Part shown: positions 43,553 through 52,562 of the stretch, piece after piece | Layout: every line of letters begins with the position of its first letter | Position numbering within the stretch: the first letter of the stretch is position 1 | NCBI RefSeq assembly: GCF_002980555.1 | Contig: NZ_PVBT01000005.1 | Coordinates: 62,001 to 126,000 of the forward strand | DNA: 64,000 bases | DNA from: Phyllobacterium myrsinacearum | GTDB taxonomy: Bacteria; Pseudomonadota; Alphaproteobacteria; Rhizobiales; Rhizobiaceae | Direction: 5' to 3' | The notes under the pieces: generated by a model | The model's input: the letters and a program-made list of their open reading frames with translations, nothing else | The model's database searches: none | What the model was told of the DNA's origin: nothing | Translations under genes and position numbers: made by a program

Positions 43553-44053
43553 ATGACACAGGATGAAGTCGCAACGGCCCTGGCCGAATTTGACGCCGGT
43601 ATCGCCAATGGCACCCATGACGAAGCGCCTTGGCAGGCATTGCAGACGCTGTCGCAAAAGATCATCGGCGCCAAGCTGTTCACCATCATGACCGTCGACA
43701 TGAAGAACGAGCTGGCCCGCCGTGAATACACATCCGACGCCGAAAGCTATCCAGTGTCCGGCACCAAGCCGATCCACTATGACCGCTGGTTCGACACGGT
43801 GCACAAGGACAGGCAGTCCTTCGTTGCCAATACCATCGCCGATATCGCGACGGTGTTTTCCGACCATGAAACCATCTGGGCGCTCGGCTGCGGCTCGGTC
43901 ATCAATATTCCCGTGGTGATTGCGGGCGAGCTGCTCGGCACGGTCAATTGCCTCGATGTCGAGCACCACTACACGCCCGAACGGGTCGAGCGCTCAAAAC
44001 TGCTGGCCATTCCGGCCAAGCTGGCATTTCTGGCGGCCAGCAAGGCCGCCTAA
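43553..44053 (+). CDS. Small GAF-domain protein at the end of the peptide-transport operon
   Basis: ATG 43553 (166 residues) is correctly spaced from AAGGA at 43541-43545. After an N-terminal helix (VATALAEFDAGIANG) the protein is a single GAF-like domain: GAKLFTIMTVDMKNELARRE, WALGCGSVINIPVVIAGELL and GTVNCLDVEHHYTPERVERS. No output domain is fused. It lies 23 bases after the DppF-type gene and before a terminator, so it belongs to the transporter operon. It could sense the imported compound or be an enzyme of the same metabolism; I cannot decide. Confidence 0.8.
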   Translation: MTQDEVATALAEFDAGIANGTHDEAPWQALQTLSQKIIGAKLFTIMTVDMKNELARREYTSDAESYPVSGTKPIHYDRWFDTVHKDRQSFVANTIADIATVFSDHETIWALGCGSVINIPVVIAGELLGTVNCLDVEHHYTPERVERSKLLAIPAKLAFLAASKAA

Positions 44054-44062
44054 ACAGTACTC

Positions 44063-44089
44063 TCCTGCCCGCGCAATCAGCGGGCAGGA
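44063..44089. terminator. Convergent terminator hairpin
   Basis: TCCTGCCCGC (44063-44072) pairs with GCGGGCAGGA (44080-44089) around a 7-base loop. It overlaps the last codons of the leftward RidA gene and lies 10 bases after the GAF gene, so it separates the two convergent operons. There is no clear T-tract. Confidence 0.6.
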
Positions 44090-44475
44090 ATGACGGCTGT
44101 CGCTTCGATTTCAACCAAAGCGCGATCTTCCAGAAGAGCAACGACCTGCACCAGGGTCATTGCCGGGTAATGACGTCCAAATACCCGGCGATAGGCTTCG
44201 CCCAGCCGCTTCTGTTCGGCCACATAGACCTTCTTGTCGGTGATGAACCAGGTCAGCCGCACGAGATCGGTTGTCTCGGCACCCGCGCTTTCCAGCACGT
44301 CGACAATGTTGCGCATGGCCTGCTCGGCCTGCCCGACGAAATCATCGGTCTCGAATGTCTGGTCCTTGGTCCAGCCGATCTGGCCGCCGACAAAGATGAC
44401 CTTCCCCTCGGCTGCCATGCCGTTGGAGTATCCCTTTGCCGCCGGCCAGCCCTGCGGATGTATGATCTCTGCCAT
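44077..44475 (-). CDS. RidA-family protein of the aromatic-acid cluster
   Basis: 132 residues from ATG 44475. RidA-like segments are AKGYSNGMAAEGKVIFVGGQ, EQAMRNIVDVLESAGAETTD and VEIEATAVIPAR. Instead of the usual catalytic arginine surroundings (NPPARS) it has HYPAMTLVQVVAL, so the imine-hydrolase residue is missing or moved. Related proteins occur in anthranilate and aminophenol clusters, where they may handle amino-group loss from ring-cleavage products (deaminase-like). It is the last gene of the leftward operon, 29 bases after the ligase. Confidence 0.85.
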   Translation of the reverse strand: MAEIIHPQGWPAAKGYSNGMAAEGKVIFVGGQIGWTKDQTFETDDFVGQAEQAMRNIVDVLESAGAETTDLVRLTWFITDKKVYVAEQKRLGEAYRRVFGRHYPAMTLVQVVALLEDRALVEIEATAVIPAR

Positions 44476-44504
44476 TCGAATGTCCTGCCTGATTATTGTA
44501 TGGG

Positions 44505-46130
44505 TTATTGCTGATATGCCTTGCGCAGTTGAAAGCGCTGTATTTTCCCGGTCGCCGTCTTGGGCAGCGCATCGAGGAATTTGATCGAACGCGGATATTT
44601 GTACGGCGCTATGACCTGTTTGACGTGGTCCTGCAAGCGCTTGACCGTTTCGCCGCTGGCGGAAACACCCGGCCGCAGCACCACATGCGCCTGGACGATC
44701 TGGCCGCGTTCCGCATCGGGCGCACCGATGACGGCGCATTCGCTGACGTCGGGATGGGCGAGCAGTGCCGCTTCCACTTCCGGCCCGGCAATGTTGTAAC
44801 CGGCCGAGATGATCATGTCGTCGGAGCGGGCGGCAAAATGGAAATAGCCGTCTTCGTCCTGAAAGAAGGAATCGCCGGTCAAATTCCAGCCGTCGCGCAC
44901 ATAATTCTTCTGGCGCTTGTCGGCGAGATAGCGGCAGCCGATCGGCCCGCGCACCGCCAGCCTGCCAATCTCGCCGCGCGGCACTTCGCGCATCGCCTCA
45001 TCGACAATAACCGCCTGGTAGCCGCTGACGGGCTTGCCCGTCTTGCCGGGCCCGGAATCCTCCAGCCGGTTGCTGATGAAGATGTGCAGCATTTCCGTGG
45101 CGCCGATACCATCGAGCAGCGGCTTGCCGGTTTTTTGCATCCAGGCCTCATAGATCGGCGCCGGCAGCGTCTCGCCCGCCGAAACCGCGATGCGCAGCGA
45201 GGAAAGGTCCGCCCCCTGGTTCATTGCCTGCAGCATGACCCGGTAGGCGGTCGGCGCGGTGAAGCTGATGGTTGCCTTGTACGTCTCGATGATGTCGATC
45301 ATCTTCGGCGGCGTGGCCTGTTCCAGAAGGGTTGCCGCCGCGCCGAACCGCAGGGGAAAGATCGCCAGCCCGCCAAGACCGAAGGTGAAGGCAAGCGGCG
45401 GCGATCCTACGAAAATATCGTCGGGGCGAACGCCCAGAACTTCCTTCGCATAGCCGTCGGCGATGATGAGAAGATCCCGATGAAAATGCATCGTCGCCTT
45501 CGGCTCGCCCGTCGTGCCCGATGTGAAGCCGAGCAGCGCGACATCGTCGCGGCCGGTTTTCACCGCCTCGAAACGCACGGATTTGTCCAGCGCGATCCGG
45601 TCCAGTTCCGCCTCGTGATTGGCCGTTCCGTCAAAGCCGACAACGCGCTTCAGGAACCGGCTGGTCTTCGCGCAGGTCTCCATGTCTTCGAGCAGCCGCG
45701 TATCGCACAGCGCCAGGGATATCTGCGCCTTGTCGACGATCTGTGTGAGTTCGCCCGCCCGCAGCATCGGCATCGTATTGACGACGACGGCCCCCACCTT
45801 GGTTGCCGCCAGCCAGCAGGCGACCATGGCCGGATTGTTGGCGGAGCGGATGAGAACGCGGTTGCCCGGCTCGACGCCGTAATTTTCGACCAGCGCATGG
45901 GCGATGCGGTTGGTCCAGTCGGTCAGTTCCTTGTAGGTGCGGCGGCGGCCATTGCCGATCAGCGCCGTATTGTCGCCAAACCCCTTGGCCACCATCGCGT
46001 CGGTCAGTTCCACGGCGGCGTTCAGCCATTCCGGATACTGGAAGTTCTCCATCAGCAGTTCCGGCCATTCCTCGAACGGAGGAAGATTATCCCGCGTAAA
46101 GTGATCCGTATGCGCCGATGGTCCCAACAT
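44505..46130 (-). CDS. Aryl-CoA ligase, probably 2-aminobenzoate-CoA ligase
   Basis: 541 residues of the ANL superfamily; AGGGGATAA precedes ATG 46130. Visible motifs are the P-loop LLGFTSGTTGEPKATM, GIGATEMLHIF (A5), YVRDGWNLTGDSFF (A8 Asp) and the C-terminal lysine in PKTATGKIQRFQL (A10). The benzoate/2-aminobenzoate-CoA ligase branch shows the same N-terminal arrangement (TRDNLPPFEEWPELL). The monooxygenase/reductase encoded in the same operon argues for anthranilate. Reaction: aryl acid + ATP + CoA to aryl-CoA, AMP and PPi. The gene is abmG in Azoarcus evansii by analogy. Confidence 0.87.
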   Translation of the reverse strand: MLGPSAHTDHFTRDNLPPFEEWPELLMENFQYPEWLNAAVELTDAMVAKGFGDNTALIGNGRRRTYKELTDWTNRIAHALVENYGVEPGNRVLIRSANNPAMVACWLAATKVGAVVVNTMPMLRAGELTQIVDKAQISLALCDTRLLEDMETCAKTSRFLKRVVGFDGTANHEAELDRIALDKSVRFEAVKTGRDDVALLGFTSGTTGEPKATMHFHRDLLIIADGYAKEVLGVRPDDIFVGSPPLAFTFGLGGLAIFPLRFGAAATLLEQATPPKMIDIIETYKATISFTAPTAYRVMLQAMNQGADLSSLRIAVSAGETLPAPIYEAWMQKTGKPLLDGIGATEMLHIFISNRLEDSGPGKTGKPVSGYQAVIVDEAMREVPRGEIGRLAVRGPIGCRYLADKRQKNYVRDGWNLTGDSFFQDEDGYFHFAARSDDMIISAGYNIAGPEVEAALLAHPDVSECAVIGAPDAERGQIVQAHVVLRPGVSASGETVKRLQDHVKQVIAPYKYPRSIKFLDALPKTATGKIQRFQLRKAYQQ

Positions 46131-46135
46131 TCGCT

Positions 46136-47290
46136 TTATCCCCTTGCAAGTTCATGCCTTGCGATGATTATTTTTTGTACGTCCGACGCACCTTCATAGA
46201 TGCGCAATGCCCTGATTTCGCGGTAGAGGCGCTCGACAACACTGCCTTTGCGCACGCCGTCGCCGCCGTGAATCTGAACCGCCTTGTCGATCACGCTCTG
46301 CGCGCGGTCGGTGGCATAGAGCTTGGCCATGGCGGCTTCCCGGCTGACCCGTTCGGCGCCGCTGTCCTTCAGCCACGCCGCCCGGTAGACGAGCAGCGCC
46401 GCCGCATCGATATCCAGCGCCATATCGGCGATGTGCCCCTGCACCATCTGCAGCTCGGACATGGGCGCGCCGAAGAGATGGCGGCCATTGGCACGTTTGA
46501 CCGATTCCTCAAGCGCCCGGCGGGCAAAGCCCAGCGCGGCCGCCGCTACGGTCGAACGGAAGACATCAAGCACCGACATGGCAATGCGAAAACCCTGCCC
46601 GGGCGAGCCAATGAGAGCGGATGCCGGTATGCGGCAATTATCGAAGACCAGCCGCGCCAGCGGATGCGGGGCGATCACCTCAAGCCGTTCGGCGATGATC
46701 AGGCCCGGCGTATCCGCAGGCACGATGAAGGCAGAAATGCCCTTGGCCCCATCGCCCTCGCCGGTGCGGGCAAACACCGTATAGACATCGGCAATGCCGC
46801 CATTGGAAATCCAGGTCTTTTCGCCATTGAGGACAAAGCTGTCGCCATCGCGCACGGCCGACAGTTCAAGATTGGCAACGTCGGATCCCGATTGCGGTTC
46901 GCTGAGCGCGAAGGCCGAGAGCGCCTTGCCTGCCCGCGTTCGCGTCAGCCATTCCCGCTTCTGCGCATCGGTCCCGAACAGCGAGAGCGCACCGGTGCCC
47001 AGCCCCTGCATGGCAAAGGCGAAATCCGCCAGACCGTCATGCCGCGCCAGCGTCTCGCGGATGATGCAAAGGCTGCGCACGTCAAGCCTGCCGCCGGCGG
47101 CGGGATCAACTGCCGTGTGTTGGAGAAGACCGGCCGCTCCAAGCCCGGCAACCAGGTTCAGGCAGGCATCGTCGACATTTTCGTGGTCGATGTGGCCGGT
47201 GTTTTCCGTGGCCCAGCGTTCCACCTCATCGGCAAGACGGCGATGCACATCGTCGAAGAACGGCCATGACAGGAAGCTGCGGTCCATCAT
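46136..47290 (-). CDS. Acyl-CoA dehydrogenase
   Basis: 384 residues from ATG 47290 (ATG 47287 also possible), one base after the upstream crotonase stop. The fold's signatures are [36 protein letters not shown] and the C-terminal [20 protein letters not shown], followed by [19 protein letters not shown] where the catalytic glutamate of many family members lies. In the proposed route it would introduce a double bond into a ring-derived or ring-opened CoA ester. It passes electrons to ETF, which is not encoded here. Confidence 0.9.
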   Translation of the reverse strand: MMDRSFLSWPFFDDVHRRLADEVERWATENTGHIDHENVDDACLNLVAGLGAAGLLQHTAVDPAAGGRLDVRSLCIIRETLARHDGLADFAFAMQGLGTGALSLFGTDAQKREWLTRTRAGKALSAFALSEPQSGSDVANLELSAVRDGDSFVLNGEKTWISNGGIADVYTVFARTGEGDGAKGISAFIVPADTPGLIIAERLEVIAPHPLARLVFDNCRIPASALIGSPGQGFRIAMSVLDVFRSTVAAAALGFARRALEESVKRANGRHLFGAPMSELQMVQGHIADMALDIDAAALLVYRAAWLKDSGAERVSREAAMAKLYATDRAQSVIDKAVQIHGGDGVRKGSVVERLYREIRALRIYEGASDVQKIIIARHELARG

Positions 47291-47291
47291 C

Positions 47292-48104
47292 TCAATCGCC
47301 CTTGAATACCGGGGTCTGATGCGCAACGAAGGCATCGTAGGCCCGCTGGAAATCCTGCGTCTGCATGCACAGGGCCTGTGCCTGCGCCTCCGCTTCGATG
47401 GCCTGGTCGATGGACATGGACCATTCCTGATTGAGCATGGTCTTGGTCATCATATGGCCGAATGTCGGCCCTTCGGCGAGACGCCTTGCCAGTTTGAGCG
47501 CCTCATCGTCCAATACATCCGGCGCGACAATGCGGTTGTAAAAGCCCCAGCGCTCGCCCTCTTCGGCGGACATGCTGCGCCCGGTATAAAGCAGTTCGGC
47601 CGCGCGGCCCTGACCGATGATCCTTGGCAGGATGGCGCAGGCGCCCATGTCGCAACCGGCAAGCCCGACCCGCGTGAACAGGAAGGCGGTTTTGGCGGCC
47701 GGTGTCGCCAGACGCAGGTCGGATGCCATGGCGATGATCGCGCCTGCACCCACGCACACGCCATCCACGGCGGCGATGACCGGCTTGCCGCAATGCATGA
47801 TGGCCTTGACCAGATCGCCCGTCATGCGGGTGAATTCCAGCAGGCTTTTCATGTCCATCTTCAACAACGGTCCGATGATGTCGTGCACATCGCCGCCCGA
47901 GCAGAAATTGCCGCCATTGGAGCCGAAAACCACGGCCTTGATGTCGTCGGCATAGACGAGCGCGCGAAAACAGTCGCGCAGTTCGGCATAGCTGTCGAAG
48001 GTCAGCGGGTTCTTGCGCTCCGGCCGGTCAAGCGAGATGACCGCAATGCCATCGGTGACATGCCATTTGAAATGGGTCGCCGTGTAATGTGCCATCTCAC
48101 GCAT
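47292..48104 (-). CDS. Crotonase-fold protein lacking both hydratase glutamates
   Basis: 270 residues from ATG 48104 (GAGGGGGAA upstream), overlapping the MarR stop by 8 bases. The oxyanion-hole regions [11 protein letters not shown] and [15 protein letters not shown] are kept. The two positions that hold the catalytic glutamates of enoyl-CoA hydratase read isoleucine (GAGAIIA against GGGxELA) and phenylalanine ([11 protein letters not shown] against xFGQPEIxLGL). Simple hydration is therefore unlikely. The fold also supports ring opening, thioester hydrolysis, isomerisation and C-C cleavage. In this operon a role in opening the alicyclic CoA intermediate is an attractive possibility. Confidence 0.87.
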   Translation of the reverse strand: MREMAHYTATHFKWHVTDGIAVISLDRPERKNPLTFDSYAELRDCFRALVYADDIKAVVFGSNGGNFCSGGDVHDIIGPLLKMDMKSLLEFTRMTGDLVKAIMHCGKPVIAAVDGVCVGAGAIIAMASDLRLATPAAKTAFLFTRVGLAGCDMGACAILPRIIGQGRAAELLYTGRSMSAEEGERWGFYNRIVAPDVLDDEALKLARRLAEGPTFGHMMTKTMLNQEWSMSIDQAIEAEAQAQALCMQTQDFQRAYDAFVAHQTPVFKGD

Positions 48105-48600
48105 CGTGTTCCCCCTCGCTGTACAGTCCCTGCGCATGTTCAATCGTATCCAGCGTGGCAAGCAGCCCGGCTGTCACATCCACCGGCAGGCTGCCAAAAA
48201 TCTCGTTGATCCACAGCTCATGCGCGGCGGCCATCCGGGCGAATTCATCCCGGCCCCGCTGGGTCAGCCGGACCAGCATGGCGCGTTTGTCACCCGCAAC
48301 GGGCACACGCAGCACCGACCCGTCCGACACGAGCCGCTCGATAATGCCGGTGACATTGCCGTTGGAAACCCGCAGCGCCGAGGAGAGCTCACTCATTTTC
48401 AGCCCCTCCTCGAACCGGTAGAGCGCGGCCATGACATCGAAACGCGGCAGGGTCGTATCGAACTCGACCCGCAGGTTTTCGCGCACCACCGCCTCGACAT
48501 GCTTGGTCGCCTTGAGCATTTTCAGCCAGACGCGCAGGCTCTGCTTTACCTGCTCGGGCCCGGCTTTGCGGGCGGCGGACGGGCTGGTCTTGCTGCTCAT
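48097..48600 (-). CDS. MarR-family regulator of the aromatic-acid cluster
   Basis: 167 residues from ATG 48600, with AGGAGG upstream; it overlaps the SDR stop by 4 bases. The winged helix reads [40 protein letters not shown] and [20 protein letters not shown]. MarR repressors of CoA-dependent aromatic pathways commonly respond to the aryl-CoA ester (as BadR and GenR-type proteins do). Two adjacent palindromes in the divergent gap 51660-51796 are the likely targets. Being inside the operon, it would autoregulate. Confidence 0.9.
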   Translation of the reverse strand: MSSKTSPSAARKAGPEQVKQSLRVWLKMLKATKHVEAVVRENLRVEFDTTLPRFDVMAALYRFEEGLKMSELSSALRVSNGNVTGIIERLVSDGSVLRVPVAGDKRAMLVRLTQRGRDEFARMAAAHELWINEIFGSLPVDVTAGLLATLDTIEHAQGLYSEGEHDA

Positions 48601-49361
48601 ACTTCGCCTCCTGAAATGGATATGGCCTGACCGGTGACGGAGCCGGAATGCGCGCCGCACAGCCAGAGCACCGCCTGCGCGATCTCCTCCGGCTGGATCA
48701 GACGTTTCTGCGGATTGGACGCGACAAGGGCTGCAACAGCGTCCGCATGGCTCTTGCCGGTTTTCTGCATGATCGTGCTGATGGAACGCTCGAGCATCGG
48801 CGTCTCGGTGAAGCCGGGACAGACGGCATTGACGGTGACCCCGGTCTTCGCCAGTTCCAGCGCCAGCGACTGCACCAGCCCGATCACGCCGTGCTTGGCC
48901 GCGGCATAGGCGGCCACATAGGGATAGCCTTTCAGGCCCGCCGTCGAGGCAATGGCAATCAGCCGCCCGTCATTTTTCGCCAGCATGTCAGGCAATCCGT
49001 GCTGGAAGGTCAGGAACACCCCGGTCAGATTGAGGTCGATCTGGCTTTGCCATGTCGCGAGATCAAGCTTCTGGAATGGTGTGCTGACGGCCGATCCGGC
49101 ATTGGCAATGGCGATATCGAGCGGGCCGACATCGCTGCGGATGCGCTCGAACAGCTGGCGCGAGGATTCCGCACTGGTGACATCAACCGCGATGGGAACA
49201 ATGCGTTCCGACTGTGCAGCGATGGCGCTCAGCGCTTCCATCCGGCGCCCCGCGATCACCACCTTTGCCCCCTCGCCCGCCAGGGCAAGCGCAATGGCAG
49301 CGCCAACACCGGAACCGCCGCCGGTGACCAATGCGACCTTGCCTTGAAGGGATTGTGTCAT
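48597..49361 (-). CDS. SDR-family dehydrogenase of the aromatic-acid cluster
   Basis: 254 residues, classical SDR: TGGGSGVGAAIA at residue 13, AIANAGSAVS, catalytic serine in AIASTAGLKG and YAAAK. AGRRMEA after the second strand favours NADP(H), though NAD(H) is not excluded. Its start abuts the monooxygenase/reductase stop with no gap. It probably oxidises a hydroxyl of the ring-reduced or ring-opened CoA intermediate, a 3-hydroxyacyl-CoA dehydrogenase-like step, parallel to the larger dehydrogenase in the opposite arm. Confidence 0.85.
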   Translation of the reverse strand: MTQSLQGKVALVTGGGSGVGAAIALALAGEGAKVVIAGRRMEALSAIAAQSERIVPIAVDVTSAESSRQLFERIRSDVGPLDIAIANAGSAVSTPFQKLDLATWQSQIDLNLTGVFLTFQHGLPDMLAKNDGRLIAIASTAGLKGYPYVAAYAAAKHGVIGLVQSLALELAKTGVTVNAVCPGFTETPMLERSISTIMQKTGKSHADAVAALVASNPQKRLIQPEEIAQAVLWLCGAHSGSVTGQAISISGGEV

Positions 49362-51659
49362 CTACGCGCCCTCGATGGGCGCGACGATTTCGGCCCGCTC
49401 CGCCAGCCGGTACATCTGATCCCGGCCGGGATAATAGGGTTTCGGCCAGTCCACGCCCTTGTCACCCAGCCCCACGGCCGCGTGCAGGGTCCAGTAGGGA
49501 TCGGCCAGATGCGGGCGTGCAAGACACACCAGATCGGCGCGCCCGGCCAACAGAATGGAATTGGCATGGTCCGGCTCGTAGATATTGCCGACGGCCATGG
49601 TCGCCATCCCGGTCTCGTTGCGGATGCGGTCGGAGAAAGGCGTCTGGAACATGCGGCCATAGACCGGCTTTGCCTCTATCGAGGTTTGGCCTGCCGACAC
49701 GTCGCAGATATCGACACCCGCCTCCTGCAACAGCCGCGCGATCTCGACAGCATCCTGCGGCGTGATGCCTTTCTCGCCCACCCAGTCATTGGCGGAAATA
49801 CGCATGGAGATCGGCTTTCCCGATGGCCAGACGAGCCGCACCGCACGGAATATTTCAAGCGGATAGCGCATGCGGTTTTCCAGCGAGCCGCCATAGGCGT
49901 CGGTGCGGTTGTTCATGACGGGCGTTATGAAGGACGACAGGAGATAGCCGTGCGCCGCATGGATTTCCAGCATATCGAACCCGGCCCGGTCAGCCATTTC
50001 GGCCGAGGCAACGAACTGGTCCCGCACCCGGTCCATATCGGCGCGGGTCATGGCGATGGGGGTCTGGTTGTCCGGCGACCACGGCAGATCGGAGGCGGAC
50101 AGAACCGGCCAGTTGCCATCAGGCAAGGGCACATCCGTTCCCTCCCAGCCGAGGCGTGTCGAGCCCTTCGCGCCGGAATGGCCAAGCTGGCAGCTGACCT
50201 TCGCCCCCGTCTCCGCATGGATGAAACCGACAATCCGTTTCCACGCCGCTTCGTGTTCCGGCGCATACATGCCCGTGCAGCCGGGCGTGATCCGCCCCTC
50301 GGGGCTGACGCAGGTCATCTCGATGGTCACCAGACCCGCCCCGCCCTTGGCACGCTCGCCGTAGTGGACGAGATGCCAATCGGTGGGCGTTCCGTCGATA
50401 GCCTTGTACTGCGCCATCGGCGAGACCACGATGCGGTTCTTCAGGGTCATGTCGCGCAGCCTGAACGGCGCAAACATCGGCGCGCGCTGCGTTCCCTTTT
50501 TTGCACCGGCCTTTTCCTGAAACCACGCTTCGGCGCTTCCCAGCCATGTCCTGTCGCGCAGCCGCAGGTTTTCATGGCTGATGCGCTGGGAGCGGGTCAG
50601 AAGCGAATAGTTGAACTGGACGGGATCAAGATCGAAATAGCGCTCGACCTCCTCGAACCATTCGAGTGAATTGCGCGCCGCCGATTGCAGCCGCAGCACC
50701 TGCAGCCGCCGTTCATCCTCGTATTTGGCAAAGGCATCCGCGACGGACTTTTCCGAGTGGAGATAATTGGCAAGGGCAATCGCGCTTTCCAGCGCCAGCT
50801 TGGTGCCGGAACCGATGGAGAAATGCGCGGTCGCCGCCGCGTCGCCGAGCAGCACCACATTGTCGTGGGACCACTTTTCGCACAGCACACGCGGAAAACT
50901 GATCCAGGCGGAACCACGGATATGGTTGGCATTGGTCATCAGCGCATGACCACCGAGATATCTGGCGAAAATCCGCTCACAGACCGCGATCGACTCCTGC
51001 TGGCTCATGCCGCCAAAGCCGAACTTATCCCAGGTCTCCTGGCTGCATTCGACGATGAAGGTCGCCGTATCGGCATCGAACTGGTAGGCATGCGCCCAGA
51101 CCCAGCCGTGCTCCGTCTCCTCGAAAATGAAGGTGAAGGCATCGTCGAATTTCTGGTGCGTGCCAAGCCAGACGAACTTGCACTTGCGCGTGTCGATTTC
51201 CGGCTTGAAATGTGCGGCAAACGTCGAACGGGCACGGGAATTCAATCCGTCGGCGGCAACGACCAGATCGTAATCCCTGGCGAGGGCGGCGATGTCTTCA
51301 ACAGGTGTTTCAAACTGCAGCTTGACGCCGAGTTCACGCGCCCGCTCCTGCAGCAGCATCAGCAGCGTCTTGCGCCCGATGCCGCAAAAGCCATGGCCGG
51401 TCGATACCGTCTCGGTCTGCTTGAAATGAACGGCGATATCGTCCCAATAGGCGAAATGCGCACGGATCGCCTCCGCGCTGACGGGATCGTTGGCGGCAAG
51501 ATTGGACAGGGTTTCGCTCGACAGTACCACGCCCCAGCCGAACGTGTCATCGGCCCGGTTGCGCTCGATCACCGTGATGTCGTGGCCGGGATCGCGCAGC
51601 TTCATGCTGATCGCGAAATAGAGACCGGCGGGCCCTCCTCCAAGACAAGCGATCTTCAT
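49362..51659 (-). CDS. Fused flavin monooxygenase/OYE-type reductase, probable 2-aminobenzoyl-CoA monooxygenase/reductase
   Basis: 765 residues. Residues 1-390 are a group A FAD monooxygenase: [11 protein letters not shown] at residue 6, [13 protein letters not shown] (DG motif) and [18 protein letters not shown] (GD motif). Residues about 395-765 are an old-yellow-enzyme domain: [38 protein letters not shown] and [13 protein letters not shown]. Length and domain order equal the A. evansii enzyme (AbmA), which hydroxylates and then reduces 2-aminobenzoyl-CoA to a non-aromatic product. Automatic annotation often calls such fusions salicylyl-CoA 5-hydroxylase; salicylyl-CoA is the main alternative substrate. 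First gene of the leftward operon. Confidence 0.88.
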   Translation of the reverse strand: MKIACLGGGPAGLYFAISMKLRDPGHDITVIERNRADDTFGWGVVLSSETLSNLAANDPVSAEAIRAHFAYWDDIAVHFKQTETVSTGHGFCGIGRKTLLMLLQERARELGVKLQFETPVEDIAALARDYDLVVAADGLNSRARSTFAAHFKPEIDTRKCKFVWLGTHQKFDDAFTFIFEETEHGWVWAHAYQFDADTATFIVECSQETWDKFGFGGMSQQESIAVCERIFARYLGGHALMTNANHIRGSAWISFPRVLCEKWSHDNVVLLGDAAATAHFSIGSGTKLALESAIALANYLHSEKSVADAFAKYEDERRLQVLRLQSAARNSLEWFEEVERYFDLDPVQFNYSLLTRSQRISHENLRLRDRTWLGSAEAWFQEKAGAKKGTQRAPMFAPFRLRDMTLKNRIVVSPMAQYKAIDGTPTDWHLVHYGERAKGGAGLVTIEMTCVSPEGRITPGCTGMYAPEHEAAWKRIVGFIHAETGAKVSCQLGHSGAKGSTRLGWEGTDVPLPDGNWPVLSASDLPWSPDNQTPIAMTRADMDRVRDQFVASAEMADRAGFDMLEIHAAHGYLLSSFITPVMNNRTDAYGGSLENRMRYPLEIFRAVRLVWPSGKPISMRISANDWVGEKGITPQDAVEIARLLQEAGVDICDVSAGQTSIEAKPVYGRMFQTPFSDRIRNETGMATMAVGNIYEPDHANSILLAGRADLVCLARPHLADPYWTLHAAVGLGDKGVDWPKPYYPGRDQMYRLAERAEIVAPIEGA

Positions 51660-51710
51660 CAGGCATACTCCCGTTTGACCTTGCGCATCGTGTCACCGCA
51701 TCAAAATAAT

Positions 51711-51736
51711 TTCAAGCATGAAATTTCAAGCTTGAA
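51711..51736. promoter_or_regulatory. Tandem MarR-type operator palindromes
   Basis: TTCAAGCATGAA (51711-51722) and the perfect palindrome TTCAAGCTTGAA (51725-51736) are centred 14 bases apart in the 137-base gap between the divergent arms of the aromatic cluster. They differ at one base. Two MarR dimers could bind side by side, and together with the MarR gene inside the operon this suggests joint repression of both arms. Confidence 0.7.
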
Positions 51737-51796
51737 TAATTTCCGATTTATAGGGATAGTCAGGTCAAGCAGAGCAAACTGCAGGGGGGATGCGAT

Positions 51797-52561
51797 ATGG
51801 AAAACTATATCCAAACCGACGTGAAGGATGGTTATGCCATCCTGACATTGACACGCCCCGAGGCGCGCAATGCGCTGAACACCAGCATGCTCAGGCAGCT
51901 GGCCGACAGCCTCGCGCGCTTTGACCGCGACCCCGAAATCCGCACCATCATCCTCACCGGCGCCGAAGGCAATTTCGCCTCGGGCGCCGATATCGGCGAG
52001 ATCGCCGACAAGACATCCGTCGATGGCGTGCACGATCTGCGCCTGCATGCCTGGGACGCCATCGCCAGGGTGCGCAAACCGCTGATCGCGGCGGTCGAGG
52101 GCTATTGTCTCGGCGGCGGATTTGAACTGGCGCAGCGCTGCGACCTGATCGTTGCGGCCGGCAATGCCACTTTCGGACAGCCGGAAATCCGGCTCGGCCT
52201 CATTCCCGGTGCGGGCGGCATTCAGCGGCTGACAGCGCTTCTCGGCAAATCCCGGGCGATGCGGCTGCTGCTGACCGGTGAAACGATCAGCGGCACCGAC
52301 GCGTTCGACTGGGGTATTGCCTCGCACGGCACCCCTGCCGGGGAAAGCCTTGCGGCGGCTGAAGACCTTGCCGCCAAACTCGCCAGGGGCGCACCGCTGG
52401 CCCAGCAATTCGTCAAGCAGGCGGTGCTGACCGCGCTGGACGATCAGAATGCCCTGGCGCTGGAACGCCGGTCGTTCGAGCTGCTTTTGTCCACCGACGA
52501 CAAGGCCGAGGGCATCGCCGCCTTTCGCGCCAAGCGCCAGCCTGAATTCCGGGGGCGCTAG
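51797..52561 (+). CDS. Enoyl-CoA hydratase (PaaF-like)
   Basis: 254 residues. Both catalytic glutamates are present: GYCLGGGFELAQRCD (first) and FGQPEIRLGLIPGAGG (second), and the oxyanion-hole region is NFASGADIGEIADK. This contrasts with the crotonase in the opposite arm, so this one should be the true hydratase of the beta-oxidation-like stage. It is the first gene of the rightward arm and lies one base before the 3-hydroxyacyl-CoA dehydrogenase gene. Confidence 0.9.
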   Translation: MENYIQTDVKDGYAILTLTRPEARNALNTSMLRQLADSLARFDRDPEIRTIILTGAEGNFASGADIGEIADKTSVDGVHDLRLHAWDAIARVRKPLIAAVEGYCLGGGFELAQRCDLIVAAGNATFGQPEIRLGLIPGAGGIQRLTALLGKSRAMRLLLTGETISGTDAFDWGIASHGTPAGESLAAAEDLAAKLARGAPLAQQFVKQAVLTALDDQNALALERRSFELLLSTDDKAEGIAAFRAKRQPEFRGR

Positions 52562-52562
52562 C

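Noticed and set aside
49362-51659. Salicylyl-CoA 5-hydroxylase as the primary name for the fusion enzyme
   Set aside because: The C-terminal OYE domain, total length and aryl-CoA ligase/RidA context fit 2-aminobenzoyl-CoA monooxygenase/reductase better; salicylyl-CoA remains an alternative.
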